Positions 20,813-30,105 are shown, counted from the first letter of the stretch. The stretch: DNA of 64,000 bases from Burkholderia multivorans ATCC BAA-247 (GCF_000959525.1 NZ_CP009832.1:2108001-2172000); one strand, 5' to 3'. Translations and numbers: made by a program. Notes: generated by a model from the sequence alone, not told the origin.

Positions 20813-21491
20813 GGACAGGACACTTCGCTGGAAAAGACGCGCGGCGCTCGTCGCGCTGCTGGGCGGCACGCTGGTCGCGACGGGATTCGCTCGCGCCGCC
20901 GCAACGCCGGCCGCGACCTCGACCACGGGACAGCCGGTGATCGCCGTACTCGGCGACAGCCTCTCGGCCGAATACGGGCTGCCGCGCGACACGGGCTGGG
21001 TCGCGCTGCTGCGGCAACGGCTCGCGACGGAGCGAATCGATTATAGCGTCGCGAATGCGAGCGTCAGCGGCGACACCACGAGCGGCGGCCGTGCACGGCT
21101 GCCGGCCGTGCTGCAGCGGCTCAAGCCCTCGATCGTCGTCGTCGAGCTCGGCGCGAACGACGCACTGCGCGGCGTGCCGCTCGCGACGACCGAGCGCAAT
21201 CTGCGCGACATCGTCGCCGATGCGCGGCGCGCGCACGCCAAAGTCGTGCTGGTCGGCATGTACGTGCCGTCGAATTACGGCCCCGACTACACGCAGAAGT
21301 TCCATGCGGTCTATACGCGGCTGTCGAAGGAACTCGACGTGCCGCTCGTCCCATTCCTGCTTGCCGGCATCGAGAACAAGCCCGACATGTTCCAGTCCGA
21401 CCAGATCCATCCGACGCAGCAGGCGCAGCGCGTGCTGCTCGACAACGTGTGGCCGACGCTGAAGCCGCTGCTCGGCAAGCCGCGCGGCTGA
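20811..21491 (+). CDS. tesA: Arylesterase / lysophospholipase (SGNH hydrolase, TesA-like)
   Basis: A 226-residue exported GDSL-type esterase. The N-terminus has a basic and hydrophobic signal peptide of about 30 residues ending near GFARAAA. Block I is VLGDSLSAEYG with nucleophile Ser50; block III is ELGANDALRG; the block V Asp-His pair is in DQIHPTQQAQ. These enzymes hydrolyse acyl-CoA thioesters, lysophospholipids or aryl esters in the periplasm. The divergent neighbour is a YbbA-like ATPase, the same pairing as in E. coli. An alternative ATG lies eight codons upstream and would increase the overlap with that gene; neither start has a strong ribosome-binding site. Confidence 0.92.
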   Translation: MDRTLRWKRRAALVALLGGTLVATGFARAAATPAATSTTGQPVIAVLGDSLSAEYGLPRDTGWVALLRQRLATERIDYSVANASVSGDTTSGGRARLPAVLQRLKPSIVVVELGANDALRGVPLATTERNLRDIVADARRAHAKVVLVGMYVPSNYGPDYTQKFHAVYTRLSKELDVPLVPFLLAGIENKPDMFQSDQIHPTQQAQRVLLDNVWPTLKPLLGKPRG

Positions 21492-21505
21492 AGCGTTCGC
21501 CCCAA

Positions 21506-21542
21506 TGAAAAATCCCTGCCGGCGCGATGCCGGACAGGGATC
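21506..21542 (-). terminator. Rho-independent terminator after ppiD
   Basis: Read on the minus strand, ATCCCTG and CAGGGAT arms enclose an inner GCCGG-type stem and are followed by TTTTTC. It lies between the convergent tesA and ppiD genes; the T run faces the ppiD direction. Confidence 0.75.
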
Positions 21543-21623
21543 GGAATGCAGCTCGCGCCGCGCTGCCGCCGGGCGGCGCACGACGCACATCGGGTTGCGC
21601 GCGAAACGACGCTCAGTCGGCGC

Positions 21624-23558
21624 TCAGTCGTCGTTGCCCTGCGACTGGCTCGCGGTCGAACCGTACAGCTTGACCTTCGAGCGATCGCGCAGCGCGGTGA
21701 GATACGCTTCGCCTTCGCTCTGCGCCTCGACCTGCGCCATCTGCTGCTGCGCGGCCGCCAGCTGCTGCGGATCGACGGCCGAACCGGGGATCACCGCGTT
21801 CACGCGATAGATCGCATAGCCGTCCGCACCGAGATCGACGCCGACATAGGCGGGCAGTGTCTTCGGATCGACTTTGTAGACGGCACTCAGCGCGGCCGGG
21901 CTCAGGCCCTGCGATTGCGTGCGCGAGATCTTCTGCGCGGCCGCGAAGCCTTCGGTCGACTTCGACTTCTGCAGTTCCGCGAGCTTCGCCGCGCCGTCCT
22001 TCTTCGCGAGTTCGGCAGCCTGCTCGGCGACGACCTTCTGGCGCACGGCGTCCTTGATCGCGTCGAGTGCGGGCACGGCGGCCGGCTTGTAGTCGGTCAC
22101 GCGCGCCGAGATCAGCGTGTTGTTGCCGACATCGATCGCCTGCGTGTTGTTGTGCGCCTTCACCGAGTCGTTCGCGAACACCGCCGCGAGGAACTTCGCG
22201 TTGTTCAGCGGGCTCGTGGCCGGCAGTTGCGGATTCGGCGTCGGCGTGACGGTCGCCGTCTGGATCGTCAGCTTGTACTTGTCGGCGGCCGGCTGCAGGC
22301 TCTTCGCCTTCTCGTAGACGGTCGACGTGAAGCCTTCCGCGTTGTCCGAGAATGCCTTCGCCGCGTATTGCTGCTTCAGGGTCGCGGCGATTTCGTCCTT
22401 CACTTCCGCGAACGGCTTGACGATCGACGGCTTCACGTCGGTCGCCTTCAGGATGTGGAAGCCGAGATCGGACTGCACGACGCCGCTGATCTCGCCTTGC
22501 TTCAGCGCGAACGCCGCGTCGTCGAATGCCTTGCCGCCCGCGGTCGAGCCGCGCGTGATGAAGCCGAGATCGCCGCCCTTCGCCGCCGACGGCGCGTCCT
22601 GCGAGTTCTTCTCGGCGATCTGCGCGAACTGGTCCGGGCGCGCCTTCACGTCGGCGAGCAGCTGCTCGGCCTTCGCCTTCGCGGCCGCCTTGTCCGCGGC
22701 GCTCGCATCGCTCGCCGCCGCGATGAAGATGTGGCTCACGCGAACCTGCGCTTCGGTGCGGAAGTGCGTCGGGTTGTCGTCGTAGAACTTCTTGATGTCC
22801 GCGTCGGTCGGCTGCGCGCTCGCGGCGGCCGCGGCCGGCGAATAGACGAGATACTCGATCGTCGCCGTCTCGGGCGTCGCGAACTGCTGCTTGTGCGCGT
22901 CGTAGTACGCGGCGAGCTGTGCGTCGGTCGGCTGGACCTTCGACGCATAGTCGCTCGTCTTCAGCACGAGCGCCTGCACTTCGCGCTGCTGCGCGGCGAG
23001 CTCCGACAGCCGCTGCGCGAGGCTCTTCGGCGTAAACGCGCTCGACACGATGCTCGCCGGAATCTGCTGCAGCGCGAGGCTGTAGCGCACGCGCTCCTGA
23101 TACTGCTCGGGCGTCATGCCCTGGAACGACATCAGCTGCGCATAGCGCTCGACGTCGATCGAGCCGTCGGGCTTCTTCAGCGACGCGATCATCGGGTCGC
23201 TCAGCAGCGCTTCGCGCACGGCGTTATCCGAGGCCGTCAGATGCAGACGCTGCGTTTCATCGGCGAGCACGCGCTGCTGGATTAGGCCGTCGAGCACCTG
23301 CTTGCGGTGGTCCGGCGTATCGAACGCCTTGATGTCGAACTGAGCGCCGAGCGCCTGACGCGCCTGGTCGATCTGCTGACGAAACGCGCCGTCGAATTCG
23401 ACGCGCGTGATCTTGTGCCCGTTGACCGCCGCGACGTTCGCGCTTTCGTCGAAGAAGCCGCGGAAACCTTGGATCCCGACGAAACCCAGCCCCGGCAATA
23501 CGATCAGGAGCAGGAGCGCCATCATCAGGCGCTGGTGATTACGGAAGAAATCGAGCAT
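21624..23558 (-). CDS. ppiD: Periplasmic chaperone / peptidyl-prolyl isomerase PpiD
   Basis: A 644-residue inner-membrane-anchored folding factor that works near the Sec translocon on newly exported proteins. One membrane span covers about residues 12-30 (LMMALLLLIVLPGLGFVG). A SurA-like N-terminal domain follows (VNGHKITRVEFDGAFRQQ), then the parvulin domain (VRVSHIFIAAAS, AKGGDLGFITRG, SDLGFHILKATDVKP) and a long C-terminal region. The start MLDFFRNHQR is the canonical PpiD N-terminus. An A/T-rich stretch upstream (23580-23620, with TAATAT) probably holds its promoter. Length is close to E. coli PpiD (623). Confidence 0.95.
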   Translation of the reverse strand: MLDFFRNHQRLMMALLLLIVLPGLGFVGIQGFRGFFDESANVAAVNGHKITRVEFDGAFRQQIDQARQALGAQFDIKAFDTPDHRKQVLDGLIQQRVLADETQRLHLTASDNAVREALLSDPMIASLKKPDGSIDVERYAQLMSFQGMTPEQYQERVRYSLALQQIPASIVSSAFTPKSLAQRLSELAAQQREVQALVLKTSDYASKVQPTDAQLAAYYDAHKQQFATPETATIEYLVYSPAAAAASAQPTDADIKKFYDDNPTHFRTEAQVRVSHIFIAAASDASAADKAAAKAKAEQLLADVKARPDQFAQIAEKNSQDAPSAAKGGDLGFITRGSTAGGKAFDDAAFALKQGEISGVVQSDLGFHILKATDVKPSIVKPFAEVKDEIAATLKQQYAAKAFSDNAEGFTSTVYEKAKSLQPAADKYKLTIQTATVTPTPNPQLPATSPLNNAKFLAAVFANDSVKAHNNTQAIDVGNNTLISARVTDYKPAAVPALDAIKDAVRQKVVAEQAAELAKKDGAAKLAELQKSKSTEGFAAAQKISRTQSQGLSPAALSAVYKVDPKTLPAYVGVDLGADGYAIYRVNAVIPGSAVDPQQLAAAQQQMAQVEAQSEGEAYLTALRDRSKVKLYGSTASQSQGNDD

Positions 23559-23806
23559 GCGTGACGGGGTGTATTGGACAAAACGCCCGATATTACAACA
23601 GTGGGCGGGAAAAAAGGCGAACCGGCAGGACAGCGCGCCGCCGCGGGGCGCCGCCGGATCGTCCCGGCGCACGGTCCGCGCGCCGCAATCTGCCCGCTGC
23701 GGGCAGGCTCGCCGCGATATGTCCCTTGTCCCAAGTACGGCGAAAACGCCGCGCGGGCGGGCCGCCGCCGCGACGCATCGCCGCGCGGCCCCACCCGACC
23801 ACCGCC

Positions 23807-25153
23807 TTACGCGACGTCGGCCTGCGCCGCTTCGACGCTTCGTTGCGCATGCACCGGCTCGAGCGGGCGCATCAGGCCGACGGCGACCATCGCGATCAGC
23901 CCCGGCACGGCGATGGCCAGGAAGTTCTGCTGAAGCGGCAGCGCCTGACTGACCAGCAAGCCGATCACGATCGGCGCGAGAATGGCGCCGCTGCGCCCGA
24001 CGCCGGACGCCCAGCCGATCCCGGTCGATTTGGCGGCCATCGGGTAGAACTGCCCGGCGAACGCATAGGTGACGATCTGCGTGCCGATCGTCGATGCGCC
24101 GGCGAGGCCGACCAGCACGAACAGCACGGGCTCGGGCACCTTCACGCCGAGCAGGCCGATCGACACGGCCGCGAGCCCATACATCGCGACCAGCACGTGC
24201 TTCATGTTGAAGCGGTCGGCCAGCCAGCCGCCGCCGATCGCGCCGATCATCGCGCCGAAATTCAGCACGAGCACGAACGTCAATGCCGAGCCGAGGCTGT
24301 AGCCCGCGCCGGCCATCAGCTTCGTCAGCCACGAACTCAGCGCATAGACCATGAACAGGCACATGAAAAAGGCGACCCACAGCATCACGGTGCTGAAGCC
24401 GCGTCCATCGGCAAACAGGCTGCGAATGCCCGGCGCGTCGCCCTTCTCCTGGCCCGAGATCGAAAAGCTGTCGCCCTGTTGCGGCCGATACCCAGGCTCG
24501 ATGCGCGACAGCACGCGCCCGACGGTATCGGTGCGCCCCTTGCGGATCAGAAAACTCATCGATTCGGGCATGTACGCGACAATCGCGGGCACGAGCAGCA
24601 CCGGCAAACCCGCCGCGATAAACACCGACTGCCAGCCGTAACGGGCGATCATCGCCTTGCCGACCAGCGCGGCCAGCATGCCGCCCACCGAGTAGCCGCT
24701 GAACATCAGCGTGACCAGCGTGCTGCGGATGCGGCGCGGCGAGAATTCGGTCATCTGCGCGACGACGTTGGGCATCACGCCGCCGATGCCGAGGCCGGCG
24801 AGAAAACGCGCGATGCAGAACGTGACCGGCTCGTGAGCGACGCCCGCCGCCGCGGTAAAAATACTGAACAGCAGAATGCAGATGACGATCGCACGCACGC
24901 GGCCGATGCGATCGGCGATCGTGCCGAGAAACACGGCGCCCAGCATCATGCCGAACAGCGCCGAGCTGACCATCAAGCCGGCGCCGGTCGGACCGACCTT
25001 CATCTCGGCCATGATCGACGGCAGCGCGATGCCGACCACCGCGAGGTCATAGCCATCGAAAATGATGATCAGCGCGCACCAGAACAGGACGCCGGCATGA
25101 AACCGGCCAAACCGCGCGCCGTCGGACAATTGGCATACGTCGATATTTCGCAT
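23807..25153 (-). CDS. MFS transporter, aromatic acid:H+ symporter type
   Basis: A 448-residue, twelve-span permease. The first span contains FWCALIIIFDGYDLAVVGIALPSI, with the D-G-Y-D motif typical of the AAHS family (BenK, PcaK, MhpT). The loop 2-3 motif GTIADRIGRVRAI and the loop 8-9 counterpart GGWLADRFNMKHV are present. Likely substrates are benzoate- or hydroxybenzoate-like acids; this is family inference and no catabolic genes adjoin it. The start at MRNIDV is preferred because GGAG lies six bases upstream; another ATG four codons earlier is possible. A porin gene lies upstream on the same strand, suggesting an outer and inner membrane uptake pair. Confidence 0.9.
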   Translation of the reverse strand: MRNIDVCQLSDGARFGRFHAGVLFWCALIIIFDGYDLAVVGIALPSIMAEMKVGPTGAGLMVSSALFGMMLGAVFLGTIADRIGRVRAIVICILLFSIFTAAAGVAHEPVTFCIARFLAGLGIGGVMPNVVAQMTEFSPRRIRSTLVTLMFSGYSVGGMLAALVGKAMIARYGWQSVFIAAGLPVLLVPAIVAYMPESMSFLIRKGRTDTVGRVLSRIEPGYRPQQGDSFSISGQEKGDAPGIRSLFADGRGFSTVMLWVAFFMCLFMVYALSSWLTKLMAGAGYSLGSALTFVLVLNFGAMIGAIGGGWLADRFNMKHVLVAMYGLAAVSIGLLGVKVPEPVLFVLVGLAGASTIGTQIVTYAFAGQFYPMAAKSTGIGWASGVGRSGAILAPIVIGLLVSQALPLQQNFLAIAVPGLIAMVAVGLMRPLEPVHAQRSVEAAQADVA

Positions 25154-25350
25154 TCGGGTCTCCATTTAAACCTGAGGTTCTCGTGCCGAATGCGACGATC
25201 CGGCACGCGTCCAGTTGTATTGCTTGTTTTTGTGTGGCCCCGTCGCGCTCGCGTGGGGCTGTGCCGGCTTTGCCGGATTGCTGTGTCGCTGCTGTCGATG
25301 CACACGGGCTGCCCGCCAGAACGCGAGCCCGCGCACGTTCTGCGCCGCGT

Positions 25351-26484
25351 TCAGAACATGTGCCGGATGCCCGCCATCACGCCGAGTTGACCGACACCTG
25401 CGGCGGGCGTCGTGCCGCCGCCGCCGGAACTCAGGCTGTAACGCGCGTGGGCGCTATTCCACAGATATGAACCCTGCAGATAGGCGGCCGTGGCCTTCGA
25501 CAGGAAATACGTTCCGCGCAGCGTCGTCATGGTCGCTCGCGTGTTCTGCTCGCGATTGACGATGCGGAACGCTTCGCCGTCGAGCACCGCCGCAGGCGTC
25601 ACCTGATACGCGGCGCCGACGAAGAACAGGTCCGAGCGCACATCGGGCACCGACGGCGACACGGTATCGACGTGACGTCCGACCCAGCCGGCGCCGAGTT
25701 TTACCGGGCCGATATTTCCGTATCCGCTGACCTGCATGCGGATGTCCTTGTCGCCCTCGCTGGTCAGTGCCAGCGGCGCCACGCCGTTGAAAAAGTTCGC
25801 GGCCGCGCCCGCGCCGCCGCGCTGTTCGTCGTAGGCAGCCGACACGCCGAACGTCTGCGTGTCGTACTTGATCATCGCGCTCCACTGGCGGCACTGCGTG
25901 AAATGCCCCGCCACCGAACCCGCGCAGGTGCCCTGCCCCGGCGAATTGCCGGTGCCGGCGGAATCCCGGCCGAACGAATACATCGCGCCGAGCGTCAAGC
26001 CTCGAAAAGTGCCCATGTAGGCGATCGCGTTGTCGCTGCGGGCGTTCGGAATATACGCGTCGAGCGATGCGCTGCCGTAGATGTCCGGGCCCAGGATGTC
26101 GGAGTCTGTCAGCCCCCAGAACGTCATCGAGTACTGACGTCCGAAAGACAGCTTGCCCCACGGCCCTTGCAACCCGACCCACGCCTGACGGCCGAACAGT
26201 CTGCCGCCCTGACCGAGATCGCCGCCGCGCGGATTGAAGCCGCTTTCGAGCTGAAACACCGTCTTCAATCCGCCGCCGAGATCCTCGCTGCCGCGCAGCC
26301 CCCACCGCGACGGCAGCTCGCCGGTGATGCCCGGCATGCGGACCAGTCTGTCGCCTGCCGCATTCGCATGCGTCACATACTCGATGCCCGTATCGATGAC
26401 GCCGTATAACGTCACACTGCTTTGGGCGAACGCAGGCACGCTCAGCACGCCCAGTCCACCGACCACCCACTTCGCAAGCTTCAT
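25351..26484 (-). CDS. Gram-negative general porin
   Basis: A 377-residue outer-membrane porin of the beta-proteobacterial OmpC-like family. The signal peptide ends at VPAFA before QSSVTLYGVIDTGIEYV, the standard start of the mature protein. PSRWGLRGSEDLGGGLKT (loop and strand signature) is present, and the protein ends with aromatic Phe (GIRHMF), as expected for a beta-barrel. It forms trimeric pores for small solutes. The start at MKLAKWVV is selected because GGAGACCG lies directly upstream; an ATG five codons earlier overlaps that site. The aromatic-acid type MFS gene is downstream by about 200 bases. Confidence 0.95.
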   Translation of the reverse strand: MKLAKWVVGGLGVLSVPAFAQSSVTLYGVIDTGIEYVTHANAAGDRLVRMPGITGELPSRWGLRGSEDLGGGLKTVFQLESGFNPRGGDLGQGGRLFGRQAWVGLQGPWGKLSFGRQYSMTFWGLTDSDILGPDIYGSASLDAYIPNARSDNAIAYMGTFRGLTLGAMYSFGRDSAGTGNSPGQGTCAGSVAGHFTQCRQWSAMIKYDTQTFGVSAAYDEQRGGAGAAANFFNGVAPLALTSEGDKDIRMQVSGYGNIGPVKLGAGWVGRHVDTVSPSVPDVRSDLFFVGAAYQVTPAAVLDGEAFRIVNREQNTRATMTTLRGTYFLSKATAAYLQGSYLWNSAHARYSLSSGGGGTTPAAGVGQLGVMAGIRHMF

Positions 26485-26937
26485 CGGTCTCCACTCCATG
26501 TTGAATTATTCTGATTCTTCGGACATCGCTTATATATAAAAAGCATGCCTAATCATTGTCCGCATGATTGCGTCTGGACTTGTTTCGTTCGGCCGGTTTT
26601 CCGGCACGACGACGCAATGCGGGATGTCATGCACGGCCGAACAGCCTCGCCCGCGCACGACCCATCGAAAGTTAAAGTAAAGCGGAGCAAGCGTCCAATA
26701 CCGACGCGATCTGCATTCATACCTGGCAGGCATCGGTGTACGGGCCGATTGTCGTATACCCGGATGGTGATTGCGGCACGCAGCTTTGGGTCAACGTCCT
26801 TCGTCGGCAGCCTGTCGTGAGGCTGGAACCGCATCGCGGATGCTCTCGATGATTACTTCGGCGTACCGAATATAAATACCGCGGCAATGCGTACTGCGAT
26901 TACGTTCGTCGACCCGCGTTGCGCATCGGCAACCGGA
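26485..26937. other. Gene-free stretch of lower G+C between porin and tRNA genes
   Basis: This stretch has visibly lower G+C than its surroundings and an A/T-rich run (26527-26542, TATATATAAAAAG) that probably belongs to the porin promoter. No open frame here has a plausible start, ribosome-binding site and codon use together. It could be decayed coding DNA or the scar of a past insertion, given the tRNA remnant immediately next to it. Confidence 0.4.
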
Positions 26938-27003
26938 AGCACAAACGAAGAAGCCCGCACGAGGCGGGCTTCTTCGTTTGTTTGGCAAAGCGGACGGGAC
27001 TCG
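26938..27003. repeat. Degenerate copy of tRNA-Asp 3' end plus its terminator (direct repeat, copy 1)
   Basis: A 66-base direct repeat of 27123-27188, differing at six positions, all transitions. It holds a hairpin with perfect 18-base arms (ACAAACGAAGAAGCCCGC and its complement) and a 21-base piece matching the 3' end of tRNA-Asp, with CTCC of the acceptor stem changed to CTTT. The first C/T and G/A differences pair with each other across the stem, so the hairpin is kept. Looks like an att-type duplication or the leftover of a second tRNA-Asp gene. Confidence 0.8.
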
Positions 27004-27122
27004 CCTACATCCTGCAGGCCGCGGATGCGCGTGCACGCGCATCCCTTCGAGCCCCGCCGGAAGCCGCGCAGGCGGCTTCCTCCGCTCCCCAGTCGCGCGC
27101 CCGCAAGCGGGCGCAACCCGAC
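27004..27122. other. Spacer with three consecutive palindromes
   Basis: Between the two repeat copies lie GATGCGCGTGCACGCGCATC (27023-27042), GGAAGCCGCGCAGGCGGCTTCC (split: GGAAGCCGC / GCGGCTTCC, 27059-27080) and GCGCCCGC / GCGGGCGC (around 27097-27114). No coding capacity is seen. Confidence 0.5.
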
Positions 27123-27188
27123 AGCACAAATGAAAAAGCCCGCGCAAGGCGGGCTTCTTCATTTGTTTGGCGGAGCGGACGGGACTCG
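27123..27188. repeat. Direct repeat copy 2, overlapping the 3' end of the intact tRNA-Asp gene
   Basis: The intact partner of the repeat at 26938-27003. It comprises the tRNA-Asp terminator hairpin (27126-27166) and the last 21 bases of the tRNA gene. Confidence 0.8.
27126..27166 (-). terminator. Terminator of the tRNA-Val/tRNA-Asp transcript
   Basis: Minus strand hairpin with 18-base arms (one mismatch) built on GCGGGCTT, with a TTTTTC stretch inside the descending arm, directly after the tRNA-Asp CCA end. Confidence 0.7.
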
Positions 27189-27244
27189 AACCCGCGACCC
27201 CCGGCGTGACAGGCCGGTATTCTAACCGACTGAACTACCGCTCC
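27168..27244 (-). tRNA. tRNA-Asp (GTC anticodon)
   Basis: A 77-base tRNA gene. Acceptor arms GGAGCGG and CCGCTCC pair, the anticodon loop reads CTGTCAC giving GTC, the T loop is GTTCGAGTC, and CCA is encoded. It follows tRNA-Val by 23 bases on the same strand. Confidence 0.97.
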
Positions 27245-27267
27245 TTGGTCTTGCCGAACCGGGAAAC

Positions 27268-27343
27268 TGGTGGGTGCTGAGGGGATCGAACCCCCGACCT
27301 ACGCCTTGTAAGGGCGCCGCTCTACCAGCTGAGCTAAGCACCC
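27268..27343 (-). tRNA. tRNA-Val (TAC anticodon)
   Basis: A 76-base tRNA gene. GGGTGCT pairs with AGCACCC, the anticodon loop contains CTTACAA giving TAC, the T loop is GTTCGATCC, and CCA is encoded. First gene of a two-tRNA transcript with tRNA-Asp. Confidence 0.97.
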
Positions 27344-27484
27344 GTTTCCGATTCGATCTGGCTGCGATCTGCGTTTCAGCATCAACAACCAGCGAGCCTG
27401 CGATTCTAATTCATCCCCGAATACTTTGCTAGCCCCGAGCACGATTTTTTCGTCAGCCGACGCACACGCTCCCGACGACGCACA

Positions 27485-27514
27485 TAAAAAAACCCGCGGA
27501 CACGCCGCGGGTTT
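27485..27514 (-). terminator. Rho-independent terminator after lon
   Basis: Minus strand arms AACCCGCGG and CCGCGGGTT with a short CGTGT loop followed by a run of T, about 30 bases after the lon stop. Confidence 0.85.
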
Positions 27515-27543
27515 CGTGAACAACCGTCAGGACGGTGTTCCGG

Positions 27544-29970
27544 TCAGTGCTTGACGACCTCGGTCGAGCCGGCATCCTTCGACGCATCGGCTACCGGCGC
27601 CGACGAAGCCTTCGCTTCCTCTTCCGGCGGCAGCGGTGTCGGCAGACGTTCGAGCGCGAGTTCCAGCACCTTGTCGATCCAGCGGACCGGCACGATCTCG
27701 ATCGCGTTCTTCACGTTGTCCGGAATCTCGGCGAGATCCTTCACGTTCTCTTCCGGGATCAGCACGAGCTTGATGCCGCCGCGATGCGCCGCGAGCAGCT
27801 TCTCCTTCAGCCCGCCGATCGGCAGCACTTCGCCGCGCAGCGTGATTTCACCCGTCATCGCGACATCGGCACGCACCGGGATACCGGTCAGCACCGACAC
27901 CAGCGCCGTCGTCATCGCTCCGCCGGCGGACGGACCGTCCTTCGGCGTCGCACCTTCCGGCACGTGGATGTGGATATCCTGCTTCTCGAACGCTTCGTCC
28001 TTGATGCCCAGACGCCGGGAACGCGACCGCACGACCGAACGCGCTGCCTCGACCGACTCCTTCATCACGTCGCCGAGCGAACCGGTGCGAATCACGTTGC
28101 CCTTGCCCGGCATCACCGCGGCTTCGATCGTCAGCAGATCGCCGCCGACTTCCGTCCACGCGAGGCCCGTCACCTGACCGACCTGGTTTTCCTTCGCCGC
28201 GAGGCCGAAGTCGTACTTGCGCACGCCGAGGAACGTGTCGAGGTTGTCGCCGTCGACCTTGATCGCGCCCGATGCCTTCTTCAGCAGCAGCATCTTCACG
28301 ACCTTGCGGCAGATCTTCGACACTTCGCGCTCGAGCGAACGCACACCGGCTTCGCGCGTGTAGTAGCGGATGATGTCGCGGATCGCCTGCTCGGTGACCT
28401 CGATCTCGCCGTCCTTCAGACCGTTGTTCTTCTTCTGCTTCGGCAGCAGGTAACGCTGCGCGATGCTGACCTTCTCGTCTTCCGTGTAGCCGGACAGACG
28501 AATCACTTCCATCCGGTCGAGCAGCGGCGGCGGGATGTTCAGCGAGTTCGACGTCGCGACGAACATCACGTCCGACAGATCGAAGTCGACTTCGATGTAG
28601 TGGTCGGCGAACGTGTGGTTCTGTTCCGGATCGAGCACTTCGAGCAGCGCCGACGACGGATCGCCGCGGAAATCCATGCCCATCTTGTCGACTTCGTCGA
28701 GCAGGAAGAGCGGATTGCGCACGCCGACCTTCGCGAGGCTTTGCAGGATCTTGCCCGGCATCGAGCCGATATACGTGCGGCGGTGACCGCGGATCTCGGC
28801 TTCGTCACGCACGCCGCCGAGCGCCATCCGGACGAACTTGCGGTTCGTCGCACGGGCGATCGACTGGCCGAGCGAGGTCTTGCCGACGCCCGGCGGCCCG
28901 ACGAGGCAGAGGATCGGCGCCTTCACCTTGTCGACGCGCTGCTGCACCGCGAGATACTCGAGGATCCGTTCCTTGACCTTCTCGAGGCCGTAGTGATCCT
29001 CGTCGAGCACCTGCTCGGCGTTCGACAGGTCGTTGTTGACCTTGCTCTTCTTGCGCCACGGCAGGCCGATCAGCGTGTCGATGTAGTTGCGCACGACGGT
29101 CGCTTCGGCCGACATCGGCGACATCAGCTTCAGCTTCTTCAGCTCGGCGTCGGCCTTCTTCTTGGCTTCCTTCGGCATGCGCGCGGCGTTGATGCGCTTC
29201 TCGAGCTCCTCGAGATCCGCACCCTCTTCGCCTTCGCCCAGCTCCTTCTGGATCGCCTTCACCTGTTCGTTCAGGTAGTACTCGCGCTGGCTCTTTTCCA
29301 TCTGGCGCTTCACGCGCCCGCGGATGCGCTTTTCGACCTGCAGGATGTCGATCTCGGCTTCGAGCTGCGCGAGCAGGTGCTCGAGACGCTCGATGACCGG
29401 GAACATCTCGAGGATGTGCTGCTTCTGGTCGAGCTTCAGCGGCAGACGCTCGGCGATCATGTCGGCGAGACGGCCTGCTTCGTCGATGCCCGACAGCGAC
29501 GTGAGGATCTCCGGCGGGATCTTCTTGTTCAGCTTCACGTACTGATCGAACTGCGACACGATCGCACGGCGCAGCGCTTCCGTTTCGGCGCTGTCCGCAT
29601 GATCGGGCTCGAGCGGCATCACTTCGCAGGAGAACTGCGTCTCCTGTTCCTCGATCGACAATGCCTTCGCGCGCTGCAGCCCCTCGACGAGCACCTTCAC
29701 GGTACCGTCCGGCAGCTTCAGCATCTGCAGGATGTTGGCAATACAACCGACTTCGTACATGTCCTTGTCGGTCGGTTCGTCCTTCGCCGCGGTCTTCTGG
29801 GCGACGAGCATGATGTGCTTGCCGCCTTCCATTGCTGCTTCGAGGGCCTTGATCGATTTCGGCCGGCCCACGAAGAGCGGAATCACCATGTGCGGGAAAA
29901 CGACGACGTCCCGCAGCGGCAGCAGCGGGAGCGTGATGCGTTCCGGCGGGAGAAGTTGGGTGCCTGACAT
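27544..29970 (-). CDS. lon: ATP-dependent protease Lon
   Basis: An 808-residue LonA protease that degrades misfolded and short-lived regulatory proteins in the cytoplasm. Domains in order: N-terminal substrate domain ([20 protein letters not shown]), AAA+ module with Walker A ([16 protein letters not shown]) and Walker B ([12 protein letters not shown]), and the C-terminal protease domain with the catalytic serine in [14 protein letters not shown]; the Lys partner is in the following beta-rich segment. The length fits E. coli Lon (784). It lies 200 bases downstream of clpX. The leader carries CTTGAAG on the minus strand (30033-30040), which resembles a heat-shock -35 element, but a matching -10 at normal spacing is not convincing. 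Confidence 0.98.
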   Translation of the reverse strand: MSGTQLLPPERITLPLLPLRDVVVFPHMVIPLFVGRPKSIKALEAAMEGGKHIMLVAQKTAAKDEPTDKDMYEVGCIANILQMLKLPDGTVKVLVEGLQRAKALSIEEQETQFSCEVMPLEPDHADSAETEALRRAIVSQFDQYVKLNKKIPPEILTSLSGIDEAGRLADMIAERLPLKLDQKQHILEMFPVIERLEHLLAQLEAEIDILQVEKRIRGRVKRQMEKSQREYYLNEQVKAIQKELGEGEEGADLEELEKRINAARMPKEAKKKADAELKKLKLMSPMSAEATVVRNYIDTLIGLPWRKKSKVNNDLSNAEQVLDEDHYGLEKVKERILEYLAVQQRVDKVKAPILCLVGPPGVGKTSLGQSIARATNRKFVRMALGGVRDEAEIRGHRRTYIGSMPGKILQSLAKVGVRNPLFLLDEVDKMGMDFRGDPSSALLEVLDPEQNHTFADHYIEVDFDLSDVMFVATSNSLNIPPPLLDRMEVIRLSGYTEDEKVSIAQRYLLPKQKKNNGLKDGEIEVTEQAIRDIIRYYTREAGVRSLEREVSKICRKVVKMLLLKKASGAIKVDGDNLDTFLGVRKYDFGLAAKENQVGQVTGLAWTEVGGDLLTIEAAVMPGKGNVIRTGSLGDVMKESVEAARSVVRSRSRRLGIKDEAFEKQDIHIHVPEGATPKDGPSAGGAMTTALVSVLTGIPVRADVAMTGEITLRGEVLPIGGLKEKLLAAHRGGIKLVLIPEENVKDLAEIPDNVKNAIEIVPVRWIDKVLELALERLPTPLPPEEEAKASSAPVADASKDAGSTEVVKH

Positions 29971-30105
29971 TTCATTTCCCCATGAGTGGAATCAATTGTT
30001 CGGTAATTGAGGCCGGCACATCGGATTGCAAGCCTTCAAGTGCGGGAAATATTCGGTAAGAAAGTAACCACCGCGTGTCGAGTCAGAGTTACCCACAAGA
30101 TAAAC

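Noticed and set aside
26553-26834. Small frames in the gene-free stretch before the tRNA genes
   Set aside because: No ribosome-binding site, no recognisable protein features, and frames on both strands overlap equally.
27004-27122. CRISPR-like repeat structure near the tRNA genes
   Set aside because: The palindromes differ from each other and there are only two copies of the flanking repeat; no regular spacers and no cas genes.
26887-27225. Frames running across the tRNA-Asp region
   Set aside because: They translate tRNA and hairpin sequence and owe their resemblance to each other to the direct repeat.
30033-30060. Heat-shock sigma32 promoter for lon
   Set aside because: CTTGAAG is present, but no CCCAT-type -10 occurs at acceptable spacing, so it is not listed as a promoter.
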